A stretch of 31,835 nt of DNA from an uncultured Collinsella sp. (GTDB lineage: Bacteria; Actinomycetota; Coriobacteriia; Coriobacteriales; Coriobacteriaceae): contig UQTN01000005.1 of the NCBI GenBank assembly GCA_900543945.1, forward strand, positions 1 through 31,835, written 5' to 3'. Numbering within the stretch: position 1 is the stretch's first letter; every line of letters begins with the position of its first letter. Of the stretch, positions 15,764 to 24,138 are shown piece after piece. The notes under the pieces were generated by a model. It searched no databases. It saw only the letters and a program-made list of their open reading frames with translations, and was not told where the DNA came from. The translations under genes and the position numbers were made by a program.

Positions 15764-17122
15764 ATGGCTTCATCCGCCCCGCGCGGTCTGCGTTCCGACC
15801 ATGTCGTTACCGTCGGCATTGCGCTGTTCTCGATGCTCTTTGGTGCCGGTAACCTCATTATTCCGCCGCTGCTGGCGCTGCAGGCAGGTTCTGCCACGCC
15901 GGTCGCCATGATCGGCTTTTTGATTGCAGCTATCGGTCTGCCCGTTATGGGATTTATCGCCGTCGCGCTCGCTGGCACGGCCCGAGAGCTGGCCGGGCGT
16001 GTGCATCCTAAGTTTGGCGAATTCTTCGTTGCGGCGGTCTACCTGGCCATCGGTCCGTGCTTGGCCATTCCGCGCACAAGCTCTACGGCGTTCGAGATGC
16101 TGGTGCCGCTGCTACCCGAGGGCGTTTCGCTCGGCACGGCACGTCTGGTGTTTGCCATCGGGTTCTTCGTCGTCGCGTTTGCGCTCACGCTGCGCCCGGG
16201 TGTCATCACGCGTGTGCTCGGCCGCATTACGGGCCCTGCGCTCATTGCGCTCATCGTGCTGGTCGTGGGTGCTGCCGTGATCTCGCCGCTGGGACCGGCT
16301 GCCGCGCCGCAGGCCCCTTACGATGCCGGTGCTGCCGTGCAGGGCTTTCTGACTGGCTATCAGACCATGGACCTGCTCGCGTCACTTGCCTTCGGCATCA
16401 TCATCGCCGAGACCATCCACGAGCTGGGTGTTACCGATGACAAGCGCGTGGCCTTCGAGATCTCGCGTTCCGGTGTTATCGCCGGCGTGCTCATGGCCAT
16501 CATCTATTGCGGCTTGGGCCTTGCCGGTATGCAGCTCGGCACCGTGATGCCCGACGCCACTAACGGCGCTGCCATCCTTGCTCGCTCGGCCTCCATGCAC
16601 TTTGGCCTTGCCGGCACGGTTGTGGTCTTTGCGATTTTCTTCCTCGCCTGCATGAACGTGTGCATCGGCCTCATTAGCTGCTGCGCGCGCTATTTCTGCG
16701 AGACGTATGTGGTCGAAGGGGGAGCGGAGGCTTCCGAGGAGGCCATGCGCCGCCCCTTTGCAATTCTCGCGTTTGTGTTCGCAGCGTTTTCGTGCGTGCT
16801 CTCCAACGTGGGCCTCGACGTGATCCTTATGTTCTCGGTGCCCATGCTTAACGCCTTGTATCCCGTCGCCATCGTGCTGGTACTGATGGGCCTGGTGCAT
16901 GGCTTTTGCGACGCTCATCCGCAGGTGTGGGTCTGGGTCGGCGGCGTGGTCGCGGTGCAGAGTGTGATCGCCTCGGTCCGCGACGCGTTCTTTGCGGGCG
17001 TGTGGCTACCGTTTGATGCGCTGCCGCTGGCGGATATCGGTGCCGCGTGGGCGCCGGTTGCCGTGGTGGCATTTGTGATCGGTCTGTTCCATAGCCAGTT
17101 TGTCGCACATTCGAGGAGCTAG
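15764..17122 (+). CDS. brnQ: Branched-chain amino acid carrier, BrnQ/LIVCS family
   Basis: The 452-residue membrane protein has about twelve hydrophobic segments and the family's opening FSMLFGAGNLIIPP (around 22-35), which forms part of the cation and substrate site in this symporter family. GITAxGxP-like features are altered, but overall length and pattern fit BrnQ, which imports Leu, Ile and Val with Na+ or H+. Start: ATG 15764 with GAAAGG seven bases upstream. It stands alone between a terminator and the tRNA promoter and has no visible link to the selenium genes. Confidence 0.88.
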   Translation: MASSAPRGLRSDHVVTVGIALFSMLFGAGNLIIPPLLALQAGSATPVAMIGFLIAAIGLPVMGFIAVALAGTARELAGRVHPKFGEFFVAAVYLAIGPCLAIPRTSSTAFEMLVPLLPEGVSLGTARLVFAIGFFVVAFALTLRPGVITRVLGRITGPALIALIVLVVGAAVISPLGPAAAPQAPYDAGAAVQGFLTGYQTMDLLASLAFGIIIAETIHELGVTDDKRVAFEISRSGVIAGVLMAIIYCGLGLAGMQLGTVMPDATNGAAILARSASMHFGLAGTVVVFAIFFLACMNVCIGLISCCARYFCETYVVEGGAEASEEAMRRPFAILAFVFAAFSCVLSNVGLDVILMFSVPMLNALYPVAIVLVLMGLVHGFCDAHPQVWVWVGGVVAVQSVIASVRDAFFAGVWLPFDALPLADIGAAWAPVAVVAFVIGLFHSQFVAHSRS

Positions 17123-17133
17123 GGTATCGTCGC

Positions 17134-17162
17134 TTGCACAGGCGGGGAGTCTCCCCTATAAT
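17134..17162 (+). promoter_or_regulatory. Promoter of the tRNA-Pro/tRNA-Gly unit
   Basis: TTGCAC (17134-17139), a 17-base spacer and a perfect TATAAT (17157-17162) form the best promoter in the window. It lies about 50 bases before tRNA-Pro. Confidence 0.75.
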
Positions 17163-17213
17163 TTCCTTCGCTTTGGGACACGCAAGGTTTATGCCTTAGC
17201 TGCTCAACACCTT

Positions 17214-17290
17214 CGGGACGTGGCGCAGTTTGGTAGCGCGCCTGCTTTGGGAGCAGGATGTCGCAGGTTCAAATCCTGTCGTCCCGACCA
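17214..17290 (+). tRNA. tRNA-Pro (anticodon TGG)
   Basis: Acceptor CGGGACG pairs with CGTCCCG. The anticodon arm CCTGC-TTTGGGA-GCAGG presents TGG at 17248-17250. The T arm is GCAGG-TTCAAAT-CCTGT. CCA is encoded at 17288-17290. Confidence 0.97.
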
Positions 17291-17296
17291 TATCTT

Positions 17297-17370
17297 GCGG
17301 GCGTAGTTCAATGGTAGAACCCCAGCCTTCCAAGCTGATGACGCGGGTTCGATTCCCGTCGCCCGCTCCA
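17297..17370 (+). tRNA. tRNA-Gly (anticodon TCC)
   Basis: Acceptor GCGGGCG pairs with CGCCCGC. The anticodon loop CTTCCAA presents TCC at 17329-17331. The T arm is GCGGG-TTCGATT-CCCGT. CCA is encoded at 17368-17370. It is six bases after tRNA-Pro, so they are co-transcribed. Its 3' end is duplicated downstream. Confidence 0.97.
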
Positions 17371-17573
17371 TAAGAATTGTTTTAACGGCTTTGGTTTCCT
17401 TTGGGAATCAGAGCTGTTTTCGTTTACGCGCCGGGCGACGGGAATCGAACCCGTCAGGGTGCGGAGCTGAGAAAATGCGTGAGCATTTTCCAGCGCAGCA
17501 CGCAAGGGCCGAAGGCCCGCAGCGAAACAAGGATTTGCGAAGCAAATCCTTGGACTTCCCGTCGCCCGCTCCA
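17353..17573. repeat. tRNA-Gly-derived element with direct and inverted copies of the tRNA 3' end
   Basis: The last 18 bases of tRNA-Gly (17353-17370) recur directly at 17556-17573, and 22 bases of its T arm/acceptor (17344-17365) recur inverted at 17432-17453. The inverted and direct copies pair as a 13-bp helix (17432-17444 with 17556-17568) enclosing three hairpins: GAAAATGC/GCATTTTC with GTGA loop (17471-17490), GGGCC/GGCCC with GAA loop (17506-17518), and an 11-bp stem with GAA loop (17528-17552). It could be an att-site scar, a small mobile element or a structured RNA. No integrase is visible. Confidence 0.75.
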
Positions 17574-17693
17574 AGCTATATAATCGCAGGCCAATATGCT
17601 AATTTGGCTCGCGTTTATTTTTATACCGTCCGACCTCGCGGGGCAAATGAACCAAGAGCGTTTGTCCCACATCGTAAGAAAGTAGTGATTGCC

Positions 17694-18530
17694 ATGGCAC
17701 AGAGTAAGGCAGAATACCCCACCCCCGACTGCCTGGCGCCCGCCGCGATCGAGGCTAAGTCCGAGGCCGCCGGCGTTACCAAGGCCAACCTGCCGGTCTC
17801 GAAGGCCTTTTTGCTCGCCATGTTCGCCGGAGCGTTTATCGCCTTCGGCGGCCTGTTCTTCACGGTCTTTCTGAGCGATCCCACGCTTGGCTGGGGCGCC
17901 CAGCGCTTCGTGGGCGGTCTTGCTTTTTGCCTGGGACTGGCGCTCGTGCTCATTTGCGGCGCGGAGCTGTTTACCGGTAACTCGCTTATGGTATGCGCGC
18001 TTAAGAGCAAAAAGATTACGCTCGTCCAGATGTTCAAGGCTTGGGCTGTTGTGTGGATCGGCAACTTTGCCGGCGCCCTGTTCGTTGTCTTTTTGATTTA
18101 CATGGCAGCTATTTATAAGCTCAACGGCGAGGCAGTCGCCAATACCATGGTGAGCGTCGCCGCCGGTAAGGTTGCGATCGACGCCGTTACCATCTTCTTC
18201 CGCGGCATTTTGTGCAACATCTTTGTCTGCCTGGCCGTATGGATCGGCACTGCCGGCAAGACCGTGGTCGACAAGGTCGTGGGCATTTTGCTGCCCATCG
18301 CTGCCTTTGTGGCCTGCGGTTTTGAGCACTGCGTCGCCAACATGTACTTTTTGCCCATGGGTATTTTGATGCACTCCTGCGGCTATGGAGCCGATGTCGC
18401 TGGCGCCGATGCCCTCAACGCTGCCGGGTTGGCGCTCAACCTTACGGTCGCCACGCTGGGCAATATCGTGGGTGGCGCCCTGATCGTGGCGCTGGGCTAC
18501 TGGTTTATCTACGCCAACAAAGAGTCCTAA
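17694..18530 (+). CDS. Formate/nitrite transporter family (FNT) channel
   Basis: The 278-residue protein has six hydrophobic segments and FNT signatures: GAELFTGNSL at 89-98, central His212 in GFEHCVANMYFLP, and GNIVGGAL at 256-263. The pentameric channels pass formate, nitrite or hydrosulfide; the substrate cannot be fixed from sequence. Formate would fit a genome with selenocysteine machinery, because formate dehydrogenases are common selenoproteins, but none is in the window. The ATG at 17694 places the hydrophilic N-terminus at about 35 residues. The ribosome site is weak (AAGAAAG). Upstream in-frame codons run through the tRNA-derived element and are rejected. Confidence 0.9.
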   Translation: MAQSKAEYPTPDCLAPAAIEAKSEAAGVTKANLPVSKAFLLAMFAGAFIAFGGLFFTVFLSDPTLGWGAQRFVGGLAFCLGLALVLICGAELFTGNSLMVCALKSKKITLVQMFKAWAVVWIGNFAGALFVVFLIYMAAIYKLNGEAVANTMVSVAAGKVAIDAVTIFFRGILCNIFVCLAVWIGTAGKTVVDKVVGILLPIAAFVACGFEHCVANMYFLPMGILMHSCGYGADVAGADALNAAGLALNLTVATLGNIVGGALIVALGYWFIYANKES

Positions 18531-18551
18531 AGGACCCAACCCATAACCGAC

Positions 18552-18640
18552 CAAAAAGGGACAGGTTTATTTTGGCAGGTTTTGAGCGAGGCGCTGCGCC
18601 GTCTTGTCACGAGCTGCCATAATGGACCTGTCCCTTTTTG
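18552..18640. repeat. Palindromic repeat, family B copy 1
   Basis: Arms of 27 bases (18552-18578 and 18614-18640) match at 24 positions, two of the rest being T-G pairs. The tip contains a small GGCG-ctg-CGCC stem. The arms begin with CAAAAAGGGACAGGT, so the right side ends in a T-run and it can act as a terminator after the FNT gene in either direction. The GGGACAGG core recurs after selC. Confidence 0.8.
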
Positions 18641-18714
18641 CATGTGCGTTGCCGCATTTTGCTGCTGACGACAAAGGGGACCCGCTTTTTATTGAACATG
18701 TCGAAAGGCTTTCC

Positions 18715-20172
18715 ATGAGCGACTGCGAATCCATGCCTGCCGAGGTGCGCGACCGCCTGCGCTCCATTCCCGCCGTTCACGAGCTGCTGGCCGAGTGGCC
18801 GGTCATGAAGGCTGCCGGCGATGCGGGCGACATGATTGTGCGCGAGGCGATTGATGCCGAGCTCGATGCCGAGCGCGAGGCGATTCGCTCTGGCGTCCCC
18901 GCTAGGAATAAGCGCGAGCTCGCCTTGGCCATCGAGCAGCGGTGCCACCGACTGTCGCTGCCGACCCTGCGCCCTGCCGTCAACGCGTCGGGCGTTGTGA
19001 TTCACACCAATCTGGGCCGTGCTCCGCTTGCTCCCGCAGCGGTGCAGGCGGTGGCCGATGTCGCCCGCGGCTACAGCACGCTTGAGTATGACGTCGCGAC
19101 CTGTGCCCGTGGGGGCCGCAAAGAGCATGCCGCGCGTCTGCTGCGCACGCTCACGGGGGCGCAGGACGCCCTGGTTGTCAACAACAACGCCGCGGCGGTG
19201 CTGCTGGTGCTTGCCGCGCATGCAAGCGGCAAAGAGGTCATCGTGAGCCGTGGCGAGCTTGTCGAGGTGGGCGGCAGCTTCCGCATTCCCGATATCATGG
19301 CGGCTTCGGGTGCCAAGCTTGTCGAGGTGGGCTCCACCAACCGCACGCATCTGGATGATTACCGAAGCGCCATTACGCCCAATACGGCGATGATCTTGAA
19401 AGTTCATCCTTCCAACTACCGTATCGAGGGTTTCCACGAGGAGGTTTCCGCGGCGGAGCTTTCTGCGCTGGCGCATGAGCACGGGCTGTTACTGTACGAG
19501 GACCAGGGCTCGGGCGCTTTGCTTACAGATGAGGTGCTCGTCGATGCTGGGGAGAAGCCCACGTCCGCCTCGCTTTGCGCCGGCGTTGACGTCGTCTCGT
19601 GCTCGGGCGACAAGCTGCTCGGCGCCTCGCAAGCGGGCATTATTCTCGGTAGCGCCCAGGTAATCGCCGCCTGTGCCTCGCATCCGCTTATGCGCGCGCT
19701 TCGCCCCGGCAAGCTCACGCTCGCGGCGCTCGAGGCCACTTTGCGCCTGTATGTGACCGGATCCGATACAGCGCATCGGGAGATCCCGGTGCTCAACATG
19801 CTTTCCGGCGCGCCGGCTCCGCTCGAGCGTCAGGCCAAGCGCCTGCATGACCGCATGCTGCGCAAGCTTCGCGAGTCTCAGTGTGAGGAGGCGGTGGAGC
19901 TGCAGGTTGTCGAGGGCGTGTCTGCTCCGGGCGGCGGTTCGCTGCCGACCGTCGAGCTCCCAACTTTTTGCGTTGCCGTCTGTCCCGTCGATGGGCGTCT
20001 ATCCGCCGATGGCCTAAAGCGCGCTATGGTACAGGAGCCCGATACGCCGGTTGTGACGCGCGTGCGGCACGACCAGGTGCTTTTTGACGTTCGCACGCTT
20101 TTGCGCGACACCGACCTTGACCTGTGTGCGTCTGCGTTGGCGGATGCCGTGCGGGCAGGTTTGCGTCGATGA
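18715..20172 (+). CDS. selA: L-seryl-tRNA(Sec) selenium transferase SelA
   Basis: The 485-residue PLP enzyme converts Ser-tRNA(Sec) to Sec-tRNA(Sec) using selenophosphate from SelD. Family marks are NASGVVIHTNLGRAPL (90-105), NNNAAAVLLVL (156-166) and the PLP lysine in SGDKLLG (Lys300). I place the start at ATG 18715, with GAAAGG seven bases upstream; a longer frame from 18604 would run into the palindromic repeat and lacks conservation. The stop overlaps the selB start by ATGA. selD is about 5 kb upstream in another unit. Confidence 0.95.
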   Translation: MSDCESMPAEVRDRLRSIPAVHELLAEWPVMKAAGDAGDMIVREAIDAELDAEREAIRSGVPARNKRELALAIEQRCHRLSLPTLRPAVNASGVVIHTNLGRAPLAPAAVQAVADVARGYSTLEYDVATCARGGRKEHAARLLRTLTGAQDALVVNNNAAAVLLVLAAHASGKEVIVSRGELVEVGGSFRIPDIMAASGAKLVEVGSTNRTHLDDYRSAITPNTAMILKVHPSNYRIEGFHEEVSAAELSALAHEHGLLLYEDQGSGALLTDEVLVDAGEKPTSASLCAGVDVVSCSGDKLLGASQAGIILGSAQVIAACASHPLMRALRPGKLTLAALEATLRLYVTGSDTAHREIPVLNMLSGAPAPLERQAKRLHDRMLRKLRESQCEEAVELQVVEGVSAPGGGSLPTVELPTFCVAVCPVDGRLSADGLKRAMVQEPDTPVVTRVRHDQVLFDVRTLLRDTDLDLCASALADAVRAGLRR

Positions 20173-22133
20173 CCGCGCGCGAGCTTGTCGAATGTCCCGT
20201 TATCGTCGGAACGGCAGGACACGTCGACCACGGAAAGTCGGCCCTTATCGAGGCGCTGACCGGCAAAAATCCCGACCGTCTGGAGGTCGAACGGCGCCGA
20301 GGCATGACCACTGAGCTCGGCTTTGGCGAGCTCGAGCTTCCCAGCGGCAAGCTTGTCGGCTTGGTCGACGTACCCGGGCATGCGCACTATCTGCGCGCCA
20401 TGGTGCAGGGCGCCACCGGCGTGGACGTTGCGTTGCTGGCGGTTTCGGCCGTTGAGGGCGTGATGCCGCAGACCCGCGAGCACGTTCGGGTTCTGGAGCT
20501 GTTGGGTGTGACGCGCATGGTCGTCGCACTCACGATGCGCGATTTGGCCGACCACGAGATTGCCGCGCTGGCGGAGCTCGATGTCGAGGCGTTTCTGGAC
20601 GGGACCGTGTTTGCGGGTGCCTCTATAGTGCCGGTGTCCTCCAAGACGGGCGAGGGCCTGGACGAGCTGCTTACGACGCTCGATAACACGGTTTGTTCGT
20701 GCTGGTCGGAGCATCTGGAGGCGACCGCTGGCTCGGGCGCCGCGCCCCGTCTTCCCATCGACCGTTGCTTTAGCATCCGCGGCACCGGAACCGTCGTGAC
20801 GGGTACGCTGCACGACGGTCCCGTTTCGGTTGGCGATGAGCTCGTTGCGCTGCCGTCGCAAACGCGCTGTCGCGTGCGCGGGGTGCAGGTTCACGGGGAT
20901 ACCCAGTGCGCGGTTCCCGGCCAGCGCGTCGCCCTGAACCTGGTGGGCGATGGCGTGGCGGGCCTCAAGCGCGGCGAGATGCTCGGCGTCGAGGGTCGCG
21001 TGGGCCAGACGCTGCGCTTTTTGATGCAACTGACATATGTGGGGCGCGATGGCGTGCGAGCCGGCGTTCTTGCTTCGGGTACACGCGTGCACGTTATGGC
21101 GGGCACGGCTGAGGTGCTCGGCCGCATTATGCTTTTAGACGACGAGCCGCCTATTGCGGTCGGCGAGACGCGTGTGGTGCAGGTGCGCCTGGAACGGCCG
21201 CTGCCGTTGCGCGCCGGCGATCATGCCGTCATTCTGTCGTATTCGCCGATTTCGCTGCTTGGCGGCGGACGCGTCCTGCTATCGCGCTGTCGCCGCGCGC
21301 GGGTCCTGTCGGCGGGGGAGCGCGCGTTGTATGCGGCGCTTGAGTCCGGAGATGTCGCGGACGGCGTACACGCGTGGCTGGCGCTGCAAACGCTGCCTGT
21401 TGCTGCTGCCGGTGTTGCCGCAGCGCTCGATCTTGTTACCGGCGAGGTCGAGATCGTTTTGCGTGGGCTTGTGGACCAGGCTGCCGTGTGCGAGCTTGCT
21501 GCGGGCGGTGCGGTGCTCTACGCAGATGCCTCGGCTCTCGATGCTGCAATGGATGTGCTGGCTGCGGCCTTGTCCTCCATGCACGCGGCGGCTCCCAAAG
21601 AGATCGGCTTTACGTCCGGTGCGGTCGCGCACGCGGCTTGGCCGGGCGCCGGTAACGATGTCGCGATGGCACTTATTGCCGAGGGCTGTGCACGTGGCGT
21701 GTGCGCCGTCGACGGTGCCGAGGTGTTCGACCCGCATTCCGCCGCCGCGGCGATACGCGTGGTGCGCGAGGCTGGCCAGCGTATCGTGGCCCTGCTGGAT
21801 GAGGCCGGTCTTAATGCGCCGACGCTTCCCGAGGTGAGCGAACAGTTGCAGCTCGATCGCGACACCATGACGCGTGCACTGCGCGAGCTTTCGCTCAACC
21901 ACTCGATCGTTAAGGTCGAGCGCGACGTTGCCTTGTCCGCCGCTGCCGAGGCCCATGCGCGTGAGGTTGTTGCGACGGCTATCGAGGCTGCTGGCGGCGC
22001 CGCCACCACGAGTGTGCTGCGCGAAGCCCTGGGCGTGTCGCGCAAACGAACCATTAGCATCTTGGAGCACCTGGATGCCGTGCGCTTTACAGTACTCGAC
22101 AAGGAGTCCGGCGGTCTGAGATCGCTGCGTTAG
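20169..22133 (+). CDS. selB: Selenocysteine-specific elongation factor SelB
   Basis: The 654-residue GTPase carries Sec-tRNA to the ribosome and binds the SECIS. It shows G1 GTAGHVDHGKS (14-24), switch I RGMTTELGF (44-52) and G3 DVPGH (67-71), then EF-Tu-like barrel domains and C-terminal winged helices (about residues 535-654) for SECIS binding. The G4 motif, normally TKAD or NKxD, reads TMRD at 122-125, so the usual Lys is missing. ATG 20169 overlaps the selA stop. selC follows 62 bases later, completing selA-selB-selC. Confidence 0.95.
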   Translation: MTARELVECPVIVGTAGHVDHGKSALIEALTGKNPDRLEVERRRGMTTELGFGELELPSGKLVGLVDVPGHAHYLRAMVQGATGVDVALLAVSAVEGVMPQTREHVRVLELLGVTRMVVALTMRDLADHEIAALAELDVEAFLDGTVFAGASIVPVSSKTGEGLDELLTTLDNTVCSCWSEHLEATAGSGAAPRLPIDRCFSIRGTGTVVTGTLHDGPVSVGDELVALPSQTRCRVRGVQVHGDTQCAVPGQRVALNLVGDGVAGLKRGEMLGVEGRVGQTLRFLMQLTYVGRDGVRAGVLASGTRVHVMAGTAEVLGRIMLLDDEPPIAVGETRVVQVRLERPLPLRAGDHAVILSYSPISLLGGGRVLLSRCRRARVLSAGERALYAALESGDVADGVHAWLALQTLPVAAAGVAAALDLVTGEVEIVLRGLVDQAAVCELAAGGAVLYADASALDAAMDVLAAALSSMHAAAPKEIGFTSGAVAHAAWPGAGNDVAMALIAEGCARGVCAVDGAEVFDPHSAAAAIRVVREAGQRIVALLDEAGLNAPTLPEVSEQLQLDRDTMTRALRELSLNHSIVKVERDVALSAAAEAHAREVVATAIEAAGGAATTSVLREALGVSRKRTISILEHLDAVRFTVLDKESGGLRSLR

Positions 22134-22195
22134 CGGTTTCCGCATCGCTCTTTTCGGTTGTGGTCTGTTGGGTTTGGTAAAATACCGCCACGTTT

Positions 22196-22292
22196 GGGAG
22201 CGGATGGGCTCCGGTGGGCCCCGCGGTCTTCAAAACCGTTGTGAGGCGTGCAAAACGTCTTGGATGTGTTCGATTCACATCCGTTCCCGCCA
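22196..22292 (+). tRNA. selC: tRNA-Sec (anticodon TCA), selC
   Basis: The 97-base gene has an 8-bp acceptor, GGGAGCGG with CCGTTCCC (one G-T pair), stacked directly on a 5-bp T stem, ATGTG-TTCGATT-CACAT, the 8+5 form of bacterial tRNA-Sec. The anticodon arm GCGGT-CTTCAAA-ACCGT presents TCA at 22230-22232, which reads UGA. A long variable arm follows. CCA is encoded at 22290-22292. A perfect 15-bp hairpin lies just downstream. Confidence 0.96.
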
Positions 22293-22305
22293 ACGCATCT
22301 CGCCA

Positions 22306-22344
22306 AAACCACCACAAAGGTGCCTGTCCCCTTTGTGGTGGTTT
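22306..22344 (+). terminator. Hairpin after selC (possible family B repeat)
   Basis: AAACCACCACAAAGG (22306-22320) pairs perfectly with 22330-22344 over a 9-base loop and ends in TTT. The loop and arm contain CCTGTCCC (22323-22330), the reverse complement of the GGGACAGG core in the 18552-18640 repeat. It probably ends the selABC transcript and may be a mobile palindrome reused as a terminator. Confidence 0.7.
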
Positions 22345-22554
22345 CGAAACGTGCGGGAAACAGCTTCGAAACACGCGATTTGCTCGTCAGGCGGTCAAAA
22401 AGCTATCTACCTGCATCGTAATCAAAATGAAACATCCGCTCGTTGCCTTATTCGTAACTTTGTAGCAACAGTGCGATATTATCCATACTCGATAAAGCTC
22501 ACGGCGCATGGGGCGCCGCGAACGACACCTTTCTTTCCCGTCATTGGAGGAAGC

Positions 22555-23910
22555 ATGAGCTACACGCAGAAAGTTCTCGACGAGCTCAAGGCCCGCTATC
22601 CCGAGCAGCCTGAGTTCATCCAGGCCGCGACCGAGATCCTCGGCACTATCCAGCCGGCGCTCGACGCCCATCCCGAGTACGAGGAGGCCGCCCTGCTGGA
22701 GCGCCTCGTCGAGCCCGAGCGCATCGTTATGTTCCGTGTCCCCTGGGTCGACGACCAAGGCAAGGTCCAGGTCAACCGCGGCTACCGCGTCGAGTTCAAC
22801 TCTGCTATTGGACCCTACAAGGGCGGCCTGCGCTTTAACCCGACGGTCACCCTGGGCATGCTCAAGTTCCTGGGCCTGGAGCAGATCCTCAAGAACAGCC
22901 TGACCACCCTTCCCATGGGCGGCGGCAAGGGCGGCTCCGACTTTGACCCCAAGGGCAAGTCCAACAACGAGATCATGCACTTCTGCCAGTCCTTCATGAC
23001 CGAGCTCTTTCGCCACATTGGCCCCAACACCGACGTTCCCGCCGGCGACCTGGGCGTTGGCGGCCGCGAGGTTGCCTACATGTTCGGTCAGTACAAGCGC
23101 CTGACCAACGAGTGGACCGGCGTCCTCACCGGCAAGGGTCTCTCCTTTGGCGGCTCGCTTGCCCGTACCGAGGCCACCGGCTACGGTCTGGTCTACTTTG
23201 TGGACGAGTACCTCAAGAGCCGCGGCGAGTCCTTCGAGGGCAAGAACGTCGTCGTTCACGGCTCCGGTAACGTCGCTATCTACGCGGTCCAGAAGGTCGC
23301 CCAGCTCGGCGGCAAGGTCCTGGCTTGCTCCGACACCCACGGCTGGGTCGAGGATCCCGACGGCATCGACTACACCGTGCTCGAGCATGTCTACAACAAG
23401 AAGCGCTCCGGCCACGACAAGGGCGTCACGCTCGCTATGTACGTTGACGAGAAGCCCAATGCCACGTGGCACGAGGGCGACGGCCGCGGCGTGTGGCAGC
23501 TTCCCTGCGACATCGCGCTGCCCTGCGCTCGCGAGAACACGCTGCTGCTCGAGGACGCCCAGGCGCTCGTCGCCAACGGCTGCAAGGTGGTCGGCGAGGG
23601 CGCGAACATGCCCACGACCATCGAGGCCACGACCTACTTCCAGGAGAACGGCGTCGCCTTTATGCCCGGCAAGGCTGCCAACGCCGGTGGCGTGCTCGTG
23701 TCCGGCCTGGAGATGAGCCAGAACGCCGAGCACCTGTCCTGGACCTTCGAGGAGGTCGACGGCAAGCTCGAGCAGCTCATGCGCGGCATGTTCCACAACG
23801 TGGACGACACCGCCAAGGAGTACGGCGAGGAGGGCAACTTCGTCATGGGCGCAAACATCGCCGGCTTCCTGAAGGTCGCCGATGCCATGCTCGCCCAGGG
23901 TGTCTGCTAA
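22555..23910 (+). CDS. gdhA: Glutamate dehydrogenase, hexameric NADP-type
   Basis: The 451-residue enzyme interconverts 2-oxoglutarate plus ammonia and glutamate. Motifs: GPYKGGLRF (86-94), GGGKGGSDFDP (122-132) with catalytic Lys125, PAGDLGVGGREV (162-173) with Asp165, and a Rossmann GSGNVA in the second domain. Length and the KGGLRFNPTVTLGMLKFLG stretch fit the bacterial ~450-residue NADP-type. The ATG has TTGGAGGA upstream. Codon use is strongly C-ending, as expected for a highly expressed gene. It is monocistronic, with a strong terminator following. Confidence 0.96.
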   Translation: MSYTQKVLDELKARYPEQPEFIQAATEILGTIQPALDAHPEYEEAALLERLVEPERIVMFRVPWVDDQGKVQVNRGYRVEFNSAIGPYKGGLRFNPTVTLGMLKFLGLEQILKNSLTTLPMGGGKGGSDFDPKGKSNNEIMHFCQSFMTELFRHIGPNTDVPAGDLGVGGREVAYMFGQYKRLTNEWTGVLTGKGLSFGGSLARTEATGYGLVYFVDEYLKSRGESFEGKNVVVHGSGNVAIYAVQKVAQLGGKVLACSDTHGWVEDPDGIDYTVLEHVYNKKRSGHDKGVTLAMYVDEKPNATWHEGDGRGVWQLPCDIALPCARENTLLLEDAQALVANGCKVVGEGANMPTTIEATTYFQENGVAFMPGKAANAGGVLVSGLEMSQNAEHLSWTFEEVDGKLEQLMRGMFHNVDDTAKEYGEEGNFVMGANIAGFLKVADAMLAQGVC

Positions 23911-23934
23911 ATCTTCGCTTGACATAGCATTGAT

Positions 23935-23970
23935 AAGGCTCCCAGCTATCCGGCTGGGAGCCTTTTTTAT
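23935..23970 (+). terminator. Terminator after gdhA
   Basis: AAGGCTCCCAGC (23935-23946) pairs with GCTGGGAGCCTT (23953-23964), followed by TTTTAT. Confidence 0.92.
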
Positions 23971-23984
23971 CCCGGAGGACTCCT

Positions 23985-24059
23985 CATAACTTGCGGTGAT
24001 ATACGTACTGTTTTGCGTTCCAGAACGGCTAATCAGTCCGTATATCACCGCAAGTTATG
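23985..24059. repeat. Palindromic repeat, family A copy 2
   Basis: Arms of 26 bases (23985-24010 and 24034-24059) match at 25 positions. It aligns with copy 1 at 343-413 over TTGCGGTGA, ACTGTTT and GCG, and the bases that differ between the copies mostly change on both arms so that pairing is kept. It sits between the gdhA terminator and the hydroxylase operon. Confidence 0.85.
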
Positions 24060-24138
24060 GATGGGTGGGTGGATTTTGTCCTAAAACGGTGTGCGGCCTC
24101 CCGTTTGGTACACTTAAAGATACTGGACAAGTGAAGAG

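Noticed and set aside
17308..17574. Minus-strand frame containing SGRRESNPRHQLG
   Set aside because: This is the familiar false translation of tRNA-Gly and its partial copies.
17391..17693. In-frame N-terminal extension of the FNT gene
   Set aside because: It translates the tRNA-derived element; conserved FNT sequence begins only after ATG 17694.
22168..22554. In-frame N-terminal extension of gdhA
   Set aside because: It runs through the tRNA-Sec gene and its terminator; the standard GDH start at 22555 has a strong ribosome site.
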